NCBI GenBank assembly: GCA_020199775.1
Contig: JAIVJZ010000006.1
Location: 62,001-126,000 of the forward strand
DNA: 64,000 nt
Direction: 5' to 3'
Origin: Acidobacteriota bacterium
GTDB taxonomy: Bacteria; Acidobacteriota; Blastocatellia; Pyrinomonadales; Pyrinomonadaceae
Under the pieces are notes generated by a model that saw nothing but the letters and a program-made list of their open reading frames with translations, ran no database searches and was not told the origin of the DNA. Shown in pieces: positions 63,021-64,000 of the stretch. Position 1 is the stretch's first letter. Every line of letters starts with the position of its first letter. Made by a program: the position numbers and the translations under genes.

Positions 63021-64000
63021 TCACCTGAGGAAATCGAACAGTTTAAGTAAGTCAAGCCCGAAGCCCAGGTAAGCCTTCTTACGATCTACGGCGAGGTTGC
63101 CGCCGTAAGTAAGCTGCAAGTTGTTTCCGAAGAAAGTGGCGACCACGCCGAGACCCATTTGAACGTCAGAATCTTTGTTGAAAATTTGGTCTTGGATAAT
63201 CTGCACGTTAAAGTTTTGCAGATTTATGGACTGGTCATTGAAATCCATAAATGTAGCATTGAAGCCGAAACCCGGCTTGAGGAAAGACAAAATCTTACTG
63301 CCGGTTTTTGCTTTATCTTTATTCCGCGACTCGCCCTTGTAGGTGAAGGTGTAGTTGACGCCGGGGAATGGCGAATAGTTCACCGGGTTGATGGGATTTG
63401 CCAGAGTACCTCCGACAGGAGGGGTGGTATTAGCAGGAAGGGTGGTATTAATGGCTTGCTCGTCAACTCTGCGCACGCGCTGGCGGTTGAGCAGGAACAG
63501 TGACGGCGAAACGCCCTGCTCCCATCCTAAGTCAGTCAACTCGATGTCGTAGCTGCGCCTCCCCATAACCCGCATCTCAGCAGACTGGGTAGGTGATTCA
63601 CAGACGGCTTCGATGACGAGCTTCACCTGATCCTTAGCCCCGGCGTTCGACTGTTTCAGATTTACGGTCGCGAGCGGAGACTCCGTGCTCAGTTGCACCT
63701 GGATAGAGTCGGGGTCGGTGGTAGCCCCGCTCTGGATACGAACCGATGCTACCGGGGTACCTATGAGCGAGAGCGGTGTCGAGCCGTTTTCCTTAACGAG
63801 TTCGCCGGAGACAATGTATTTTAGTAGTCCCTTCGAAGTAGCCTGTCCCGGCACGTAGAGGCAGGCTGCCGATGGCGGTTCGATTCTCTGGATGATGATG
63901 GTGCTCTCATGATCTGATCGAAGTCTAAAGTTAACACCCTCGAGCGGCTTTAATATTTCCTCGGTGGACTTTACCACCGCATCATTGTTTCCGGCTTTCG
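63021..64000 (-). CDS. Unknown protein, 5' end outside window
   Basis: The reading frame is open to the right edge; the first in-window start is a GTG at 63977. About 320 residues are visible. They are beta-rich with a Thr/Pro/Asn segment (TLPANTTPPVGGTLANPINP) in the middle and a C-terminus YLGFGLDLLKLFDFL, which could be the end of an outer-membrane barrel. Earlier parts show tandem beta-strand patterns without a named domain. No function assigned. Convergent with the malic enzyme gene. Confidence 0.6.
   Translation of the reverse strand, partial: KAGNNDAVVKSTEEILKPLEGVNFRLRSDHESTIIIQRIEPPSAACLYVPGQATSKGLLKYIVSGELVKENGSTPLSLIGTPVASVRIQSGATTDPDSIQVQLSTESPLATVNLKQSNAGAKDQVKLVIEAVCESPTQSAEMRVMGRRSYDIELTDLGWEQGVSPSLFLLNRQRVRRVDEQAINTTLPANTTPPVGGTLANPINPVNYSPFPGVNYTFTYKGESRNKDKAKTGSKILSFLKPGFGFNATFMDFNDQSINLQNFNVQIIQDQIFNKDSDVQMGLGVVATFFGNNLQLTYGGNLAVDRKKAYLGFGLDLLKLFDFLR

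Overview
The window is a GC-rich bacterial chromosome segment that most likely comes from an Acidobacteriota genome of the Blastocatellia/Pyrinomonadaceae kind. The reasons are two secreted von Willebrand-A proteins of the type abundant in that phylum, a carboxypeptidase-regulatory/TonB-dependent receptor with a Gly-rich tail, a secretin fused to a cohesin-like domain, a small microcompartment locus, and many Ala/Pro/Thr-rich exported proteins. No 16S gene is present, so the assignment is inference.

Layout. 1-4000: exported phosphoesterase, an exported kinase-like protein, a DinB-like protein and a methyltransferase. 4000-6620: an AT-richer island with an RloA/RloB (AbiL-like) defence pair beside tRNA-Ala(CGC). 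6794-12590: AlaX-type deacylase, M61 peptidase, lipid kinase, metallo-beta-lactamase-fold hydrolase and a small coiled-coil protein. 12724-15254: guaB and a RodZ-like protein. 15523-23356: a bacterial microcompartment (BMC) locus with two BMC-H shell proteins, a BMC-P pentamer, a CoA-acylating aldehyde dehydrogenase with a long tail, a UPF0237 ACT protein with an added N-terminal helical segment, a zinc-ribbon membrane protein, a UPF0210/DUF711 protein and a POTRA protein. A hicBA toxin-antitoxin cassette has been inserted inside this locus. 23448-27835: two-component system, acyl-lipid desaturase, CorA transporter. 27933-30629: two VWA proteins. 31183-39757: a compact type II secretion/type IV pilus-like machine (GspF, GspE, secretin-cohesin, two pseudopilins, a PilM-like protein). 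39870-43773: ECF sigma factor, anti-sigma factor, a bactofilin-like membrane protein and an exported DUF5666-like protein. 43891-47902: TonB-dependent receptor and a LolA-like exported protein. 48012-52494 (minus): the translation operon rplM-rpsI-rpsB-tsf-pyrH-frr. 52727-64000: M48 protease, an AT-richer pair of unknown exported genes, a very large P-loop protein, a DUF2520 protein, an ACT-malic enzyme and a truncated unknown gene.

The most striking signal is not a gene. About fourteen intergenic gaps hold hairpins whose arms are written in exact seven-base words. The words differ between elements (GTGAGCA, AATCGTA, GAACGAT, AGTTTCA, GGGATGA, GGGTAAA/GGGAAAA, AGTTAAA and TTAGCCG types), but the seven-base register is kept. 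Most words carry TGA, TAA or TAG on one strand. Because seven is not a multiple of three, a few copies place stops in all three frames. At least seven genes have their own stop codon inside such an element, and several downstream genes start right at its edge with no visible ribosome binding site. This looks like a diversified family of repeat elements that caps gene ends, and it resembles the heptameric short tandem repeats known from filamentous cyanobacteria. The translation operon has a long hairpin in each of four successive gaps from rpsI to frr, and another after frr.
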